NCBI GenBank assembly: GCA_964369405.1
Contig: CAYJGB010000005.1
Span: forward strand, 1 to 64,000
Direction: 5' to 3'
DNA: 64,000 bases
DNA from: CAYJFG01 sp964369405
GTDB lineage: Bacteria > Bacillota > Clostridia > Oscillospirales > Acutalibacteraceae
In this document: positions 19,393 through 29,189 of the stretch, one piece after another
Numbering within the stretch: the stretch's first letter is position 1
How the letters are laid out: each line of letters opens with the position of its first letter
Position numbers and translations under genes: made by a program
Notes under the pieces: model-generated
Database searches by the model: none
The model's input: the letters and a program-made list of their open reading frames with translations, nothing else
Told to the model about the DNA's origin: nothing

Positions 19393-21838
19393 TAAAAAGC
19401 TAGTAGTAAATGTAGCAGTTCAAAACAGTATATATCATTTTGATAAAGAGTATGCATATTTAGTTCCTAAAAGCATTAATAGTAATGATTTAACAGGATA
19501 TAGAGTATTAGTACCTTTTGGTAAATATAACAGAAGAACACAAGGTTATGTTGTTAGTAGTTATTATGAAAATGAAGAAAAAACTAGAAAATATAAGAGT
19601 ATAATATCTGTGCTTGATGATACACAAATATTAAATAGTGAAATGATAAAAATTGCCTATTTTATTAAAAATAGGTGTTTTTGTACATTATACGACTCAA
19701 TAAAAACAATGCTACCTAGTGGTATAAATTATAATATTAAAGTGATATATATGTATAATACTAGCTTTGATATTGAAAATAGTGATTTAAATGACATACA
19801 AAAAGAAATATTAGAATTTGTTTGTGCTAAAAAAGAGATAGAAAAAGATAAAATTACAGCTCAAATCGATTGTGAAAACATTGATAAAATATTAGATGAG
19901 TTAGTAAGTATTTCTGCTTTATTAAAAGATTATAAAGCTCAAAGAAAAGTGTCAGATATGTCTATTAAGATGGTTAGATTAATTAATGATAAATCTGATT
20001 TAAAGCTAACTCAAAAACAAAAAGATGTTTTAGAAACGCTTGAAAAATATGGAGAAATCTCTTTAAAAGAATTATGTTATTATTCTGGTGTGACTAAAGC
20101 TGTATGTGATAATTTATATAAGAAAGGTGTAATTGAATATTTTGAGTCAAGTGTTATGAGAAGTGTTCAAAGAGTTATACCTAAAGTTCACAGTAATAAA
20201 ATAAATTTAACAAATGAACAACAAAATGCATATAACGACTTGTTAGATTTATATAGAAGCGAAAAACCGAGCGTTTCTTTACTTTATGGCATTACTGGTT
20301 CTGGTAAAACTTCTGTTTTTATGAGCTTAATAGATAAAGTTCATAACGATGGTAAAGACGTTATTTTAATGGTTCCAGAAATAGCTTTAACACCACAGAT
20401 GATTAATTTGTTTACAGCCAGATTTGGCACAAGTGTTGCAGTTTTTCACAGTGCGTTGTCGTTAGGTCAAAGACTTGACGAATGGAAAAGAGTTAAAAGT
20501 GGAGTTGCTAAAATAGTAGTAGGGACTAGAAGTGCTGTTTTTGCTCCGTTCAATAATTTAGGACTTATCATAATGGACGAGGAGCAAGAATATACTTATA
20601 AATCAGACTCAACTCCTAGATATCACGCTAGAGAAATTGCAAAACTTAGGTGTGTTAATAATAATTGTTTATTACTACTTTCATCAGCCACTCCTAGCAT
20701 AGAAAGTTATTATAATGCTCAAATCGGTAAGTATAGTTTAAGTGTCTTAAAAAACAGATATGGTAATGCTCAATTGCCAAATGTTATTATGGCAGATATG
20801 AATATTGAAATTGAACAGGGAAACACAACAGGGTACAGCAGTGTTCTTTTACAGGCTATCGAGGATAATTTAAGTGACAAAAAACAATCGATAATCTTGA
20901 TGAATAGACGAGGTCATAATACTTTTGTAACTTGTAGAAAATGTAAAGAGTCTATAACATGCCCTAATTGCTCTATTTCTCTTACGTATCATTCATCAAA
21001 TAACAGGCTTATGTGCCATTATTGTGGATATTCTCAAAGTGTCATTACACAGTGCGATAAATGTGGTAGTTCAAAACTTAATTTTGGTGGTATGGGTACT
21101 CAAAAAGCAGAAATTGCCTTAGCAGATATGTTTCCACAGGCTAAAATTCTTAGAATTGATGCAGATGTAACTATGACTAAAAATTCACATGAAAAATTAC
21201 TTACTCAGTTTGAAAACGGTGACTATGACATTATGATAGGTACTCAAATGGTTGCAAAAGGGCTTAATTTTCCAAATGTAACATTAGTAGGAGTTTTAAG
21301 TGCTGACCAAATGTTATATGCTGATGATTTTAGAAGTTATGAAAGAACATTTTCGTTATTAACTCAAGTAGTAGGTAGGTCCGGCAGAGGTAAGCATAAA
21401 GGTAGGGCGATTATTCAAACATTTTCACCAGAAAACCCAATAATATATTTATCAGCAGAGCAAAATTACGAAGCATTTTATAATAGTGATATAATACTTA
21501 GAAAAACTATGCTTTATCCACCTTTTGCAGATATGTGTATGATAGGTTTTGTAGGTGCTGATGATAGAAAAGTTATGGAAGTTTCTAAGGAGTTTGCAAA
21601 ACAACTTACTCAGATTGTAGAAAATGAACATTCTAAGCTGCCACTTAGAATATTAGGGCCTACTCATGCAGTAGTTAAGAAAGTTTCTAACAAATATAGA
21701 TATAAGTTAATACTTAAATTTAAAAATAGCAAAACATTTAGAAAAATAATATCTGAATTATTGATTAAATTTGGAAAAGATAAAGAGTATAAAGATGTTT
21801 TGATATATGTAGATGTTAATCCAGATACAATTTTATAA
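19385..21838 (+). CDS. priA: Primosomal protein N' (replication restart helicase PriA)
   Basis: An 817-residue 3'-5' helicase that reloads the replisome at collapsed forks. N-terminal 3'BD domain, then Walker A GITGSGKTS (about residue 305), a Walker B written DEEQE, and helicase C motifs including VVGRSGRGKHKGRAIIQTF. The zinc domain shows paired CxxC motifs (CRKCKES, CPNCS, CHYCGYS, CDKCGSS) at about residues 517-560. DEEQ in place of the more familiar DEEH is the only deviation seen. Confidence 0.96.
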   Translation: MTNKKLVVNVAVQNSIYHFDKEYAYLVPKSINSNDLTGYRVLVPFGKYNRRTQGYVVSSYYENEEKTRKYKSIISVLDDTQILNSEMIKIAYFIKNRCFCTLYDSIKTMLPSGINYNIKVIYMYNTSFDIENSDLNDIQKEILEFVCAKKEIEKDKITAQIDCENIDKILDELVSISALLKDYKAQRKVSDMSIKMVRLINDKSDLKLTQKQKDVLETLEKYGEISLKELCYYSGVTKAVCDNLYKKGVIEYFESSVMRSVQRVIPKVHSNKINLTNEQQNAYNDLLDLYRSEKPSVSLLYGITGSGKTSVFMSLIDKVHNDGKDVILMVPEIALTPQMINLFTARFGTSVAVFHSALSLGQRLDEWKRVKSGVAKIVVGTRSAVFAPFNNLGLIIMDEEQEYTYKSDSTPRYHAREIAKLRCVNNNCLLLLSSATPSIESYYNAQIGKYSLSVLKNRYGNAQLPNVIMADMNIEIEQGNTTGYSSVLLQAIEDNLSDKKQSIILMNRRGHNTFVTCRKCKESITCPNCSISLTYHSSNNRLMCHYCGYSQSVITQCDKCGSSKLNFGGMGTQKAEIALADMFPQAKILRIDADVTMTKNSHEKLLTQFENGDYDIMIGTQMVAKGLNFPNVTLVGVLSADQMLYADDFRSYERTFSLLTQVVGRSGRGKHKGRAIIQTFSPENPIIYLSAEQNYEAFYNSDIILRKTMLYPPFADMCMIGFVGADDRKVMEVSKEFAKQLTQIVENEHSKLPLRILGPTHAVVKKVSNKYRYKLILKFKNSKTFRKIISELLIKFGKDKEYKDVLIYVDVNPDTIL

Positions 21839-21849
21839 AGGGTGATAGT

Positions 21850-22326
21850 ATGGCAATAAGAAATATAGTAACAAAAGAAGAAACAATACTATATAAAAAA
21901 AGTAGAAAAGTAGAAAAATTTGACGGTAGGTTGTCTGACTTAGTAAATGATATGAAAGATACATTGATTGAGTCGAATGGTGTAGGACTTGCAGCACCAC
22001 AAGTAGGTATACTTAAAAGAGTAGTTCTTGTATTTGTTGAAGATGAGTTATATACACTTATAAATCCTGAGATAATCGCTAAGAGTGAAGAGCTACAATA
22101 CGATATGGAAGGTTGTTTGTCTTGTCCTGATGAGTGGGGAATAACTGAGCGACCAATGACAGTTAAAGTAAAAGCACAAGATATAAACGGTAAAGAGTTT
22201 GAAATTGAGGGTAGTGGGCTTACAGCAAGGGCGTTATGTCATGAGTTAGACCACTTAGACGGAGTTTTGTTTTTAGATAAAGTAGTCGAAAAGATAGATA
22301 TAAATGATTTAGAGGAAGAAGAATAA
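21850..22326 (+). CDS. def: Peptide deformylase
   Basis: Removes the formyl group from the N-terminal methionine of new proteins. A 158-residue metalloenzyme with all three family motifs: GVGLAAPQVG (about residue 42), EGCLSCPDE with the metal cysteine (about 88), and the metal-binding HELDHLDG (about 130). It pairs with fmt, which adds the formyl group to initiator tRNA, 4 bases downstream. Confidence 0.96.
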   Translation: MAIRNIVTKEETILYKKSRKVEKFDGRLSDLVNDMKDTLIESNGVGLAAPQVGILKRVVLVFVEDELYTLINPEIIAKSEELQYDMEGCLSCPDEWGITERPMTVKVKAQDINGKEFEIEGSGLTARALCHELDHLDGVLFLDKVVEKIDINDLEEEE

Positions 22327-22330
22327 GATT

Positions 22331-23248
22331 ATGAATATTATTTATATGGGTACGCCAGATTTTGCAGTACCTACACTTAAAAAATTAATAAATTCTAAAC
22401 ACAATGTAATAGCAGTTTATACTAAAGAAGATAAACCAAAAGGTAGAGGTTATGCATTAGCACAGTCACCAGTAAAGGTAGTAGCACTAGAAAATAATAT
22501 ACCAGTATATCAACCTAAAACATTAAAAACACAAGAAGCCTTTAATGAAATTGAAAAGTTGAATGCAGATATAATAGTAGTAGCAGCATATGGGCTGATA
22601 TTACCAAAAAATATATTAGAACAACCTAAATATGGTTGCATAAATCTACATGGTTCTATTTTACCTAAATATAGAGGAGCTGCTCCAATTCAATGGTCGG
22701 TGCTAAATGGCGAAACAAAGACCGGTGTAACATTAATGCAAATGGATATAGGACTTGATACAGGTGATATGCTTTATAAAAGAGAGATAGATATTTTAGA
22801 AAATGACACAGCATCAATAGTACATGATAAACTAGCAACGATAAGTGCTGATATAATTTTAGAATGTTTAGAAAAAATTGAGAATGATGAACTTACACCA
22901 GAAAAGCAAGATGATAAATTATCAAATTATGCACCAATGCTTGACAAAACATTATGTCAAATTGACTGGTCAAAATCATCTTTAGAAGTTCATAACAAAG
23001 TAAGAGGTTTAAACTCTTGGCCAATTGCAGTTTCTAAAGTGAATGGTAAAAGAGTTAAAATATATATTACAGAAAAATCTAAGTTACAAGGAAAAGCAGG
23101 AGAAATATTATCTATTAGCCCACTAGTTGTAGCTTGTGGTGTAGATAGTGTTGAGATTAAAGAGTTACAGCTTGAGGGTAAAAAAAGAATGAAAGCTGAT
23201 GACTTTACAAGAGGAAACAAATTAGAAAAAGGACAATATTTTATTTAA
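22331..23248 (+). CDS. fmt: Methionyl-tRNA formyltransferase
   Basis: A 305-residue enzyme formylating initiator Met-tRNA from 10-formyl-THF. The opening MNIIYMGTPDFAVPTL, the active-site segment CINLHGSILPKYRGAAPIQW (about residues 106-125) and the aspartate in MDIGLDTGDML are all present. The C-terminal tRNA-binding domain starts near residue 205. Confidence 0.96.
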   Translation: MNIIYMGTPDFAVPTLKKLINSKHNVIAVYTKEDKPKGRGYALAQSPVKVVALENNIPVYQPKTLKTQEAFNEIEKLNADIIVVAAYGLILPKNILEQPKYGCINLHGSILPKYRGAAPIQWSVLNGETKTGVTLMQMDIGLDTGDMLYKREIDILENDTASIVHDKLATISADIILECLEKIENDELTPEKQDDKLSNYAPMLDKTLCQIDWSKSSLEVHNKVRGLNSWPIAVSKVNGKRVKIYITEKSKLQGKAGEILSISPLVVACGVDSVEIKELQLEGKKRMKADDFTRGNKLEKGQYFI

Positions 23249-23263
23249 AAGGAGTTTGATTTT

Positions 23264-23962
23264 ATGCCATTTTTACTATGGTTCGACTGGACATATTTAG
23301 CTTTTATGATACCTTGCATAATAGTAACTTTAATTGCTCAAGCAAGAGTATCATCAGCGTTCAACAAATATTCAAAAACACCTAACTTACGTGGACTTAC
23401 AGGTGTAGAGGCTGCTCAAAGAGTTCTTTCTTATAATGGCGTTACAGGTGTCAATATAGAAAGAATAAAAGGGAAAATGACAGACCATTTTGACCCTAAA
23501 ACTAATACAATTCGCTTATCTGACCCAGTGTATGATGCACGTACTATAGCATCAGTTAGTGTAGCAGCTCACGAAGCTGGACATGCTGTACAGTATGCAA
23601 AAGGTTATGCTCCAATAAAACTTAGAGGTGCTATTTTTCCACTAGTAAATATAGGGTCTAAATTATCATGGATATTTATAATTATAGGCTTATTTTTACC
23701 TGTTCAATATGAGTTTGTTTTATACTTTGGAATAGTGTTATATTCGCTAGCAGTAGTATTTTCAATAGTTACATTACCAGTTGAATTTAATGCTAGTAAA
23801 AGAGCATTAGAAACTATAAAAGCGTCTGCGATGTTACCAGAAAATGAATATGACGGAGCAAAAAAAGTTTTATCAGCAGCGGCTATGACTTATCTAGCAG
23901 CAGCATTTACAGCAATTATGCAATTGTTAAGATTGCTATTTTTAGCAAATAGAAGAAATTAA
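23264..23962 (+). CDS. Zinc metallopeptidase of the YugP family
   Basis: A 232-residue membrane protein with a neutral zinc protease signature HEAGH (about residue 105). Hydrophobic segments lie near residues 5-25, 125-170 and at the C-terminus. The N-terminus is hydrophobic, so the protein is membrane anchored. Family substrates are unknown. It commonly sits between fmt and rsmB in Clostridia and is translated from an AAAGGAG site. Confidence 0.9.
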   Translation: MPFLLWFDWTYLAFMIPCIIVTLIAQARVSSAFNKYSKTPNLRGLTGVEAAQRVLSYNGVTGVNIERIKGKMTDHFDPKTNTIRLSDPVYDARTIASVSVAAHEAGHAVQYAKGYAPIKLRGAIFPLVNIGSKLSWIFIIIGLFLPVQYEFVLYFGIVLYSLAVVFSIVTLPVEFNASKRALETIKASAMLPENEYDGAKKVLSAAAMTYLAAAFTAIMQLLRLLFLANRRN

Positions 23963-23975
23963 GAGGTTAAATATA

Positions 23976-25304
23976 ATGGCAAATGCAAGAAAAACAGCAT
24001 TAACTGCACTAGTTAAAATAGATGTAGAGCAAGCATATTCAAATATCGCTTTAAATAATGCTATAAAAAATTCTCAGCTAACATCACTAGATGCTAGTTT
24101 CTGTTCAGCACTAGTTTACGGAGTATTAGAAAGAAAAATATCAATAGATTATATTATAAGTAATTATTCTAAAATACAAGTTCAAAAGATAAATAAAATT
24201 GTTCTAAACATTCTTAGAATGGGTGTTTTTCAAATTGTATTTATGGATAAAGTCCCTAACAGTGCAGCAGTTAATGAATCTGTTAAACTTGCAAGACTTA
24301 AAAAACAAGACAATGCAACTGGATACATTAATGGAGTTTTGCGTAACTTAACTAGAGCATCAAACCCATTTAGGCTACCAGATAAAAAAGACAAATTAAA
24401 GTTTTTTAGTGTAAAATATTCTTTACCAGAAACAGTAGTAGATTTATGGATAAAAGAATATGGACAAGATATAGCAGTTAAAACATTTGAATCTGTTTTA
24501 GGTAGACCACCAATAACTATTAAAGTGAATACAAATTTAACAACTAAAGAAAAGCTTACGGCTAGACTTATTGAAAATGATATTGAAGTAGAAGAAGTAA
24601 GTTTTCTAAAAAATGCATTGTGGTTATCACATACAGGCTCAATAGAGGAATTACCAGAATTTAAAAAAGGTATGTTTTATGTACAAGATACAGCCTCTCA
24701 ACTATTATGTGAAATTGCAAACGCTAAGCAAAATAATGTTGTAACAGATGTGTGTGCATCTCCTGGAGGAAAGACATTTAGTTTATCTATAGCGATGAAT
24801 AACACAGGTAAAGTATATGCATACGATTTGTTTGCACATAAAATAGAGTTGATTACTAAAACAGCTAAAAGGTTAAAGCTTAAAAATGTTGAAACAAAGA
24901 TTAGAGATGCACAAAAATCTAGCATAGGAGAAAAATCTAATATAGTTCTTTGTGATGTTCCTTGTTCTGGATTAGGCATAATAAGAAGAAAACCAGAGAT
25001 AAGATATAAAGAGGATTTAGGACTTAATACACTTCCAAAAATTCAATACGAAATATTATCTAATAGCAAAAAACTAGTTGCAAAAGGTGGAATATTAATT
25101 TATTCAACTTGTACTCTAAATCCTAGTGAAAATAATAAAGTAGCAGAAAAATTTTTGAAAGAAAATAAAGATTTTGTTAAACATAAAATTTCATTACCAA
25201 AAGGTATTAAAAGAACAATAAAAGAAGAAGAAAACGAAATAACTTTATTTCCATTTGAAAATAATACAGATGGTTTTTATATAAGTGTGTTTAAAAAGGT
25301 GTAA
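23976..25304 (+). CDS. rsmB: 16S rRNA (cytosine-967-C5) methyltransferase RsmB
   Basis: A 442-residue enzyme with an N-terminal NusB-like RNA-binding domain (about residues 1-130) and a C-terminal SAM methyltransferase domain. DVCASPGGKTF is motif I. The two catalytic cysteines are in DVPCSGLG and STCTLNPSEN. It modifies 16S rRNA. rlmN starts 4 bases after its stop. Confidence 0.95.
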   Translation: MANARKTALTALVKIDVEQAYSNIALNNAIKNSQLTSLDASFCSALVYGVLERKISIDYIISNYSKIQVQKINKIVLNILRMGVFQIVFMDKVPNSAAVNESVKLARLKKQDNATGYINGVLRNLTRASNPFRLPDKKDKLKFFSVKYSLPETVVDLWIKEYGQDIAVKTFESVLGRPPITIKVNTNLTTKEKLTARLIENDIEVEEVSFLKNALWLSHTGSIEELPEFKKGMFYVQDTASQLLCEIANAKQNNVVTDVCASPGGKTFSLSIAMNNTGKVYAYDLFAHKIELITKTAKRLKLKNVETKIRDAQKSSIGEKSNIVLCDVPCSGLGIIRRKPEIRYKEDLGLNTLPKIQYEILSNSKKLVAKGGILIYSTCTLNPSENNKVAEKFLKENKDFVKHKISLPKGIKRTIKEEENEITLFPFENNTDGFYISVFKKV

Positions 25305-25308
25305 GGAT

Positions 25309-26340
25309 ATGCAAGATATTAAATCTTTAACTATAGAAGAACTTACAACTTCAATTACTGAATTAGGGTATCCGTCATTTAGGGCAAAGCAAATTTTTAA
25401 ATGGTTACATGAAAAATCTGTAACTACTTTTGGCGAAATGCTCAATATTCCTAACAATATTAAGGTTAAATTAGCTGATTTATATTACATTTCTGTAGCA
25501 ATTGTTGAAAAAAAACAAATTTCTTGCTATGATGGTACTATTAAATATTTATTAAAACTTTATGATGGGCAATATATTGAATCTGTTTTGATGAAATATC
25601 ATTTTGGTTATACAATATGTATTTCAACTCAAGTAGGGTGCAGAATGGGTTGTACATTTTGTGCAACTGGTCAAAACGGATTTAACAGAAATTTAACATC
25701 TGGGGAAATGATAGCTCAAATTCAATCAGCACAAATTGATAACGATATTAGAATTTCTAATGTTGTGCTTATGGGTATGGGTGAACCACTAGATAATTAC
25801 GATAATGTTTTAAAGTTTTTTGAGTTGTTATCAGCAAAAGATGGGCTGAATATTGGAATGAGACATATAACACTCTCAACTTGTGGTGTTGTAGATAAGA
25901 TATATAAATTAGCAGATAAAAAACTTCAAATAACGTTATCAATATCACTACACGCACCAACAAACGAGCTTAGAAAAACAACAATGCCAATCAACAACAA
26001 ATATTCTATTGAAGAATTAATAAAGTCTTGTCGACATTATATAGATGAAACTGGAAGACGAATATCTTTTGAATATGCAATGATTAAAGGGCTAAACGAT
26101 AGTGAAAACGATGCAAAAACTTTGTCGAGCTTACTAAAAGGTATGATGTGTCACGTTAATTTAATTCCAGTAAACGAAACAAATGGAGCAAACTATAAAA
26201 AAAGTGAAAATCTTAAAAGGTTTAATGCTGTATTAGAAAAAAATGGTATTAATTCAACTATCAGACGAACATTAGGTTCAGATATAGATGCATCTTGTGG
26301 ACAACTTAGAGGTAAAAAACTAGACGAATTGGAAAAATAA
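25309..26340 (+). CDS. rlmN: 23S rRNA (adenine-2503-C2) methyltransferase RlmN
   Basis: A 343-residue radical-SAM enzyme methylating A2503 of 23S rRNA and also certain tRNAs. The cluster motif CRMGCTFC lies near residue 110. GMGEPLDNYDN and a C-terminal SCGQL with the resolving cysteine are conserved. The preferred start is ATG 25309; an upstream in-frame GTG lies inside rsmB and has no ribosome site. Confidence 0.95.
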   Translation: MQDIKSLTIEELTTSITELGYPSFRAKQIFKWLHEKSVTTFGEMLNIPNNIKVKLADLYYISVAIVEKKQISCYDGTIKYLLKLYDGQYIESVLMKYHFGYTICISTQVGCRMGCTFCATGQNGFNRNLTSGEMIAQIQSAQIDNDIRISNVVLMGMGEPLDNYDNVLKFFELLSAKDGLNIGMRHITLSTCGVVDKIYKLADKKLQITLSISLHAPTNELRKTTMPINNKYSIEELIKSCRHYIDETGRRISFEYAMIKGLNDSENDAKTLSSLLKGMMCHVNLIPVNETNGANYKKSENLKRFNAVLEKNGINSTIRRTLGSDIDASCGQLRGKKLDELEK

Positions 26341-26341
26341 T

Positions 26342-26350
26342 GTTATAATA
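26342..26350 (+). promoter_or_regulatory. Extended -10 element before prpC
   Basis: TGTTATAAT directly after the rlmN stop codon, about 33 bases before the prpC start. There is no clear -35. It suggests an internal promoter for the phosphatase-kinase pair. Confidence 0.4.
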
Positions 26351-26382
26351 TAGTTTAAATTGATTTTAAAGGAGGTAACGGC

Positions 26383-27111
26383 TTGGAAATTTATCTAAAA
26401 AGTGATATCGGATTAGTTAGAAAGACTAATCAAGATGCTTGCAAATGTGGCAGTTTTGAAGATGATGTTCTCTGGGCTGTTGTCTGTGATGGTATGGGTG
26501 GAGCTAATGCTGGTAATATTGCAAGTAGTCTTGCAGTAGAAACTATAGCATCAAAGTTAAAAGAAAAGTATTCAAAAGATTTAAACGAAGAAGAAATTTA
26601 TACTTTACTTATAAAATCAGTAAAGTATACAAATAATTTATTATATGAAAAACAATTAGAAAAACCAGAATATGAGGGTATGGGTACTACTTTAGAGTTA
26701 GTTTTAATAAATTCTAACAAAATTTGTGCAGTTCATGTAGGCGATAGTAGAGTTTACCTTATAAGAGATAAAAAAATAAAGCAGTTAACTGTTGACCATT
26801 CTTTAGTTCAAGAAATGGTAGATAGTGGACAAATTACTCAAGAAGAAGCACAAACTCACCCAAAAAGACATTTGATAACTAGAGCATTAGGAGTTTATCC
26901 ACAGGTTAGACTCGATTATATAGAAACTTCACTAGAAAAAAATGATATCATCATTATGTGTACAGATGGTTTAACAAATTATTTGTCACCACAACAGTTA
27001 GTGGAGTATGTGGCAGAAAGAAACGGTAGAGTTTTAGTAAAAAAATTAGTAGAAAAAGCAAAAGAATTAGGTGGAAGTGATAATATAACAGTATCGGTTA
27101 TATTTAACTAA
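26383..27111 (+). CDS. prpC: PP2C-type Ser/Thr protein phosphatase
   Basis: A 242-residue metal-dependent phosphatase that reverses phosphorylation by the kinase encoded next. Metal ligands fall in the family motifs VVCDGMGGANAG (about residue 34), VGDSRVYL (about 121), the segment around DHSLVQEMV, CTDGLTNY (about 191) and GGSDNITV near the end. It starts at TTG behind a very strong AAAGGAGG. Partnered with prkC as in most Firmicutes. Confidence 0.94.
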   Translation: MEIYLKSDIGLVRKTNQDACKCGSFEDDVLWAVVCDGMGGANAGNIASSLAVETIASKLKEKYSKDLNEEEIYTLLIKSVKYTNNLLYEKQLEKPEYEGMGTTLELVLINSNKICAVHVGDSRVYLIRDKKIKQLTVDHSLVQEMVDSGQITQEEAQTHPKRHLITRALGVYPQVRLDYIETSLEKNDIIIMCTDGLTNYLSPQQLVEYVAERNGRVLVKKLVEKAKELGGSDNITVSVIFN

Positions 27112-27131
27112 ATAGGGAGTGTTAAGAAAGT

Positions 27132-29189
27132 ATGGATAAGTATTCAGGTAAAAAACTAGACAGGCGATACGAAATACACGAGCTAATTGGTGTAGGTGGT
27201 ATGGCTATGGTCTATAGAGCGTATGATACTATAGACGATAGAACTGTTGCAATTAAAATTTTGAAAGATGAATTTTTAGATAACGAAGAATTTAAAAGAA
27301 GATTTAAAAACGAATCTAAGGCAATTGCTGTTTTAACACATGAAAATATAGTCAGAGTGTATGATGTGAGTTTTGGAGATGTAATACAATATATCGTTAT
27401 GGAGTATATTGACGGAGTTTCGTTGAAAGAATATATTGAAACTCGTGAAGAAATAAACTCTAAAGTAGCACTTCAAATAACAGTACAAATCTTAGAGGCA
27501 TTAGAACATGCGCATAATAAAGGTGTAATTCATAGAGATATTAAACCTCAAAATATTATGCTACTACCTAACGGGACTATCAAAGTAACAGATTTTGGTA
27601 TTGCTAGATTTTCAAGCACTGATACTAGAACTATGACAGATAAGGCTATAGGTTCAGTTCATTATATAGCACCTGAGCAAGCAAAAGGTGAGTTTACTGA
27701 TGGTAGGTCTGATATATATTCAGTAGGTGTAATTCTTTATGAAATGATTACAGGGAAATTACCTTTTGAAGCGGATAATGCAGTATCAGTAGCGATAATG
27801 CAGTTGCAATCAAAACCTAAAATGCCTAGAGAAATAAATCCAGCTGTGCCTATAGGTTTAGAAGAGATAACAATTCAAGCTATGCAAAAAGACCCTAATA
27901 ATAGATATAAATCAGCAAAAGCAATGCTTTCTGACATTTTAGATTTCACAATGGACGAAAGCAGAATATTTGGTTACAGATATATATTACCTGAACCTAA
28001 AAATATTAAAAAAGAAGCTATAATTAGTGATGACGATATGCAAGTTAATCGATACAACACCGGAAATATGGCAAGTTTTCAAGACGCAGCAGAAAAAAGA
28101 AGGTCGCCAGCATCAAGTGTATTAATAGGAACACTTATCTCACTAGCATTAGTATTAGTAGTGTGTGTATCTATTGGTATATTTAGTGCTTTTCAGGGGG
28201 ACGTTGCAACAGAGGTGGAAATTCCTGATTTAGTTGGAATGAATATTGATGAAGTTCAAAATAACCCAGAATATAAATTTACATGGGAAATAAAAAACAC
28301 ATATGATGAAGAAAAAGAAATAGGCGAGATAACAGACCAACAACCAGAACCTTCTGCAAAAACAGTTAGAGAAGGGTCAGTGATGATATTAACAGTTAAC
28401 ACTACAGAAACAGCAGTATCAGTGCCATATGTTAATAGAGAACCAGAAGAAACAGCAAAACAAAAAATTGAGCAAAAAGACTTAAAAACTAAGATTGTTT
28501 ACGTGGAAAATGAAGATGTAGCGACTGGTATGGTGGTAGATACCTTGCCAAAAGCAGGAGTGCAAGCACCAATAGGTACAGAGGTAACTATATTTGTATC
28601 TAAGACATTGTTAAAAGACGAAAAACCAGTTGCAGTACCAAATGTAATTGGAAAAAGTTTAGAAGATGCAACAGCTCAGTTAGTAGATTTAGGTTTTGAA
28701 GTTGATTATGAATATAACGAAGTAGTTGATAAACCTGAAAACACAGTAATAGGACAAAGTCCACTTTATGATATAGAACTTGAAAGAGGGTCAACAATCG
28801 ACCTAGTAGTGGCAAAAGGTTTAACAAAAGAATCTACAGTTAAAATTTCAGTAAATCTACCAGAAGATGTAGAGAGCGAAGTGTTTGTAAGAGTTACTGT
28901 AGACGGAGTAGTAGATGAAAATTACTCAAAAACAGTAGTGCCAATATACAATCCAGTATACGAAATTGAAGTTACAGGAGAAGGACAAGTTAAGGTAGTA
29001 GTTGACTTAGATAGTAAAATCTATAGAGAGTATGAAGTCGACTTTGAAACTCAAACAGTAAAAACCATTGAGTATGAATACGAAGATGAAACAGAGTATG
29101 TAGAGCCTACAACAAGTTTAACAGACCCAATATATGATGGAGAAGACACAACAGATGATTCTTCAGATGACAATTGGTGGCCTTTCTAA
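27132..29189 (+). CDS. prkC: PASTA-domain Ser/Thr protein kinase (PrkC/Stk)
   Basis: A 685-residue membrane kinase sensing cell-wall fragments. The kinase domain spans about residues 12-270 with GVGGMAMVY, HRDIKPQN and TDFGIARF. A juxtamembrane segment leads to a helix at about 328-352. Three PASTA repeats start near residues 361, 428 and 500, followed by an unassigned extracellular stretch and an Asp/Thr-rich tail ending DDNWWPF. It probably links growth and cell-wall state. The rsgA start codon overlaps its stop. Confidence 0.95.
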   Translation: MDKYSGKKLDRRYEIHELIGVGGMAMVYRAYDTIDDRTVAIKILKDEFLDNEEFKRRFKNESKAIAVLTHENIVRVYDVSFGDVIQYIVMEYIDGVSLKEYIETREEINSKVALQITVQILEALEHAHNKGVIHRDIKPQNIMLLPNGTIKVTDFGIARFSSTDTRTMTDKAIGSVHYIAPEQAKGEFTDGRSDIYSVGVILYEMITGKLPFEADNAVSVAIMQLQSKPKMPREINPAVPIGLEEITIQAMQKDPNNRYKSAKAMLSDILDFTMDESRIFGYRYILPEPKNIKKEAIISDDDMQVNRYNTGNMASFQDAAEKRRSPASSVLIGTLISLALVLVVCVSIGIFSAFQGDVATEVEIPDLVGMNIDEVQNNPEYKFTWEIKNTYDEEKEIGEITDQQPEPSAKTVREGSVMILTVNTTETAVSVPYVNREPEETAKQKIEQKDLKTKIVYVENEDVATGMVVDTLPKAGVQAPIGTEVTIFVSKTLLKDEKPVAVPNVIGKSLEDATAQLVDLGFEVDYEYNEVVDKPENTVIGQSPLYDIELERGSTIDLVVAKGLTKESTVKISVNLPEDVESEVFVRVTVDGVVDENYSKTVVPIYNPVYEIEVTGEGQVKVVVDLDSKIYREYEVDFETQTVKTIEYEYEDETEYVEPTTSLTDPIYDGEDTTDDSSDDNWWPF

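Noticed and set aside
19385..21838. PriA Walker B variant DEEQ as a sign of inactivation
   Set aside because: All other helicase and zinc motifs are intact, and substitution at this His position is tolerated in related proteins as far as I know.
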